Of a stretch of DNA of 64,000 bases, positions 62,521 through 64,000 are shown piece by piece (the first letter of the stretch is position 1; the number at the start of each line of letters is the position of its first letter). The notes beneath the pieces were generated by a model. It was given only the letters and a program-made list of their open reading frames with translations, was not told the origin of the DNA and made no database searches. Where the stretch lies: the NCBI RefSeq assembly GCF_027571385.1, contig NZ_CP085636.1, positions 2,790,001 to 2,854,000 on the forward strand, read 5' to 3'. Position numbers and translations under genes: made by a program. This stretch comes from Shewanella sp. MTB7 (GTDB taxonomy: Bacteria; Pseudomonadota; Gammaproteobacteria; Enterobacterales; Shewanellaceae).

Positions 62521-64000
62521 ATGTCATCTATTTATATCAATTCCTTTTCAGGTGAAATGCCAAGGATCGATGCTCGGCATTTACCTAACGAAAGTGCTCA
62601 AATTGCCAAAGGATGTCATTTCTATCAAGGCAATTTATCTCCCCTTAAACTTCCGAAATTAACCGGTGATCATGTCAGTTCCAATACCAAAACTCTTTTT
62701 AAGTATTTAAACCAACATTGGTTTAGCTGGGATCAACATGTCGATGCGATCAACAGTCCTGTAGCAAATGACCCATGGCAACGTGTTTACTTCAGTGGTG
62801 ATGGCTACCCTAAAGTGACCAATAATGGCGTGTTCAGTGGTGCGAATATGCCAGCAGTTGCTTATCGATTGGGCGTGCAGGCACCAGAAATCCCGATAAT
62901 TGGTGTTGTTACCGAAGATGCCACTGATGAGGTTGACCTGAACGATGATGAAAGTCGTTATTACACACATACCTTTGTTACTGAGCAGGGAGAAGAAGGT
63001 TCCCCAGGAGAAGCCTCGAGCAAAATTGAAATCTCATTTCCTGACGAGGTTGGTACGTTAGTGACCCTTGCGTTATCACCACCAAACGTCAACGCTTCAA
63101 ATATTACCCACAGACGTATCTACCGCACTGCAACTGGCGGCGGTATTGCTGATTACCTCTTGGTTGCCGAAGTGCCGATTAGTGATGCGGTCTTTGTTGA
63201 TGACATCACCGGAGATCGGCTTGGTGCACCGTTGGAAACTTATGATTATGAGATGCCAGATCAGAACATGGTAGGGTTGACTGCAATGGCCAATGGTATT
63301 TTTGCTGGCTTTATGGGAAATACCGTTTGTTTCAGTAAGGCGTATTTACCTTATGCATGGCCGAGTGATTACCAGATGACAACTGAGCACGATATTGTTG
63401 CCATTGTGGCGATGGGGAATTCCTTAGCGGTATTGACTGAGGGCTATCCTTGGATATTCTCAGGTGTGACGCCAGAGTCCATGACGGACCAAAAGTTAGA
63501 ATCGAATCAAGCTTGTGTGAGTGCGCGTTCTGCCGTGATAGTAAATGGAACATTGATATATGCTAGTCCTGACGGATTAGTTGCACTGACAGGCAGTGGT
63601 GCTGTGCCATTGACTTCAAAGGTTATAACGAAGGAGCAATGGCAAGCATACCAGCCAGAAACCATCGAAGCCTATTTTCAGGAGGGACGTTATCTAGCCT
63701 TTTATGGCTCGCTTTTGGATAAAGCGCTAATTTTTGATCCTGCGAGTGGCGATTTTCGACATTTCGATGTGACTGTCAGTTGTGGTTTTAATAGCTTGAT
63801 CGATGATGTCTTGTATATTTGCCAAGGTGGGGTTATTAGCCGTTGGGAAGATGATGATGGCTGCATGGAATATACTTGGCGGTCAAAAGAATACCGAGCC
63901 TCAGATATAAGCTATTCCTGTGCCAGAGTCACAGGAAATGCCCTTGAACAGTCAGGTATTAAGATTTTTGCAGATAACAACGAACTATTGCACTTTTTAC
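62521..64000 (+). CDS. Large phage structural protein, 5' part (runs off the window)
   Basis: An open frame from ATG 62521 (AGAGG before it) to the right edge, at least 493 residues. It begins MSSIYINSFSGEMPRIDARHLPN and contains QGEEGSPGEASSKIEI and INHRRIYRT-like beta segments. It resembles tail hub or stabilisation proteins of short-tailed phages and may be a head-tail needle or gp10-like protein, but I cannot name the family with certainty. The 3' end is missing. Confidence 0.7.
   Translation, partial: MSSIYINSFSGEMPRIDARHLPNESAQIAKGCHFYQGNLSPLKLPKLTGDHVSSNTKTLFKYLNQHWFSWDQHVDAINSPVANDPWQRVYFSGDGYPKVTNNGVFSGANMPAVAYRLGVQAPEIPIIGVVTEDATDEVDLNDDESRYYTHTFVTEQGEEGSPGEASSKIEISFPDEVGTLVTLALSPPNVNASNITHRRIYRTATGGGIADYLLVAEVPISDAVFVDDITGDRLGAPLETYDYEMPDQNMVGLTAMANGIFAGFMGNTVCFSKAYLPYAWPSDYQMTTEHDIVAIVAMGNSLAVLTEGYPWIFSGVTPESMTDQKLESNQACVSARSAVIVNGTLIYASPDGLVALTGSGAVPLTSKVITKEQWQAYQPETIEAYFQEGRYLAFYGSLLDKALIFDPASGDFRHFDVTVSCGFNSLIDDVLYICQGGVISRWEDDDGCMEYTWRSKEYRASDISYSCARVTGNALEQSGIKIFADNNELLHFL

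Larger units (their letters stand above)
17130..64000. mobile_element. Prophage with cargo region (left end and most of the genome; right end outside window)
   Basis: The element starts after uvrC with a tyrosine integrase (17282). It contains an accessory block (18.9-31.7 kb), a leftward recombination operon, an immunity region, replication genes, a moron block (40.4-46.6 kb) and late structural genes up to the right edge. The order int - recombination - cI/cro - replication - Q - lysis - packaging - tail is that of a lambda-like temperate phage. The attachment site was not identified because the other end is not present. I infer that the integrase belongs to the phage; a separate island between int and the phage is also possible. 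Confidence 0.7.

Noticed and set aside
51003..64000. A diversity-generating retroelement, suggested by the BPP-1-like portal
   Set aside because: No reverse transcriptase or template/variable repeat pair is visible in the window. It could lie beyond the right edge, but there is no evidence here.

Overview
The window looks like a chromosome segment of a marine gammaproteobacterium, most likely Shewanella, carrying most of a prophage. The evidence is the core gene order (pyrD-zapC-rlmKL-glutaredoxin-uup-DUF3466-rmf-fabA-lonB-like, then uvrY-uvrC) and the level of protein similarity I recognise. Species cannot be fixed from the sequence alone.

Core region, 1-17.2 kb. The 3' end of a large NAD-dependent glutamate dehydrogenase is followed by pyrD, zapC, rlmKL, a glutaredoxin-like gene, uup, a secreted DUF3466 protein, the short rmf gene, and fabA plus a Lon-type protease on the minus strand. 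tRNA-Ser(UGA) comes next. Its 3' half is repeated about 90 bp downstream, as in a scar of an older integration, and an IS630-family element with a frameshifted transposase sits right against that scar. A noncoding stretch with palindromic repeats leads to uvrY and uvrC.

Accessory region, 17.2-31.7 kb. A DUF4102-type tyrosine integrase follows uvrC. Behind it lie an HNH protein, a LexA-controlled umuDC pair, a second fragment of the umuC 3' end, unknown genes, and a four-cassette integron array with no integron integrase in the window. The array boundaries were read from matched R''/R' pairs. Its cassettes encode an ADP-ribosyltransferase-like protein, a ParB-like-fold protein, a small unknown, and a ParA-like ATPase with a partner. 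A secreted nuclease and a membrane KAP-family P-loop NTPase complete the block. It ends exactly against the broken remnant of a phage adenine methyltransferase gene.

Phage region, 31.7-64 kb. A leftward recombination operon (AlpA-like, RecT, RecE-like) and a lambda-like immunity region (short repressor, Cro-like) share a 13-bp operator, ATACA-N3-TGTAT, seen at two left and three right sites. Replication genes follow: an O-like gene with iterons inside it and a P-like gene interrupted by an in-frame TAG. A nuclease and a Q-like zinc protein come next. Between Q and the lysis genes lies a 6-kb block of mostly minus-strand genes with defence-like signatures (HEPN motif, AbiTii domain, PD-(D/E)XK nuclease, small membrane proteins). 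The late genes run endolysin, holins, terminase, portal, scaffold, capsid, connectors, a tail fibre with an S74 chaperone, and a tail protein ending in a Hint (intein-like) domain. The order suggests a short-tailed phage. The right end is outside the window.

The most unusual points are the integron array carried between a prophage integrase and its recombination genes, the Hint-domain tail protein, the Q-to-lysis defence-like block, and the damaged phage genes (dam, P).
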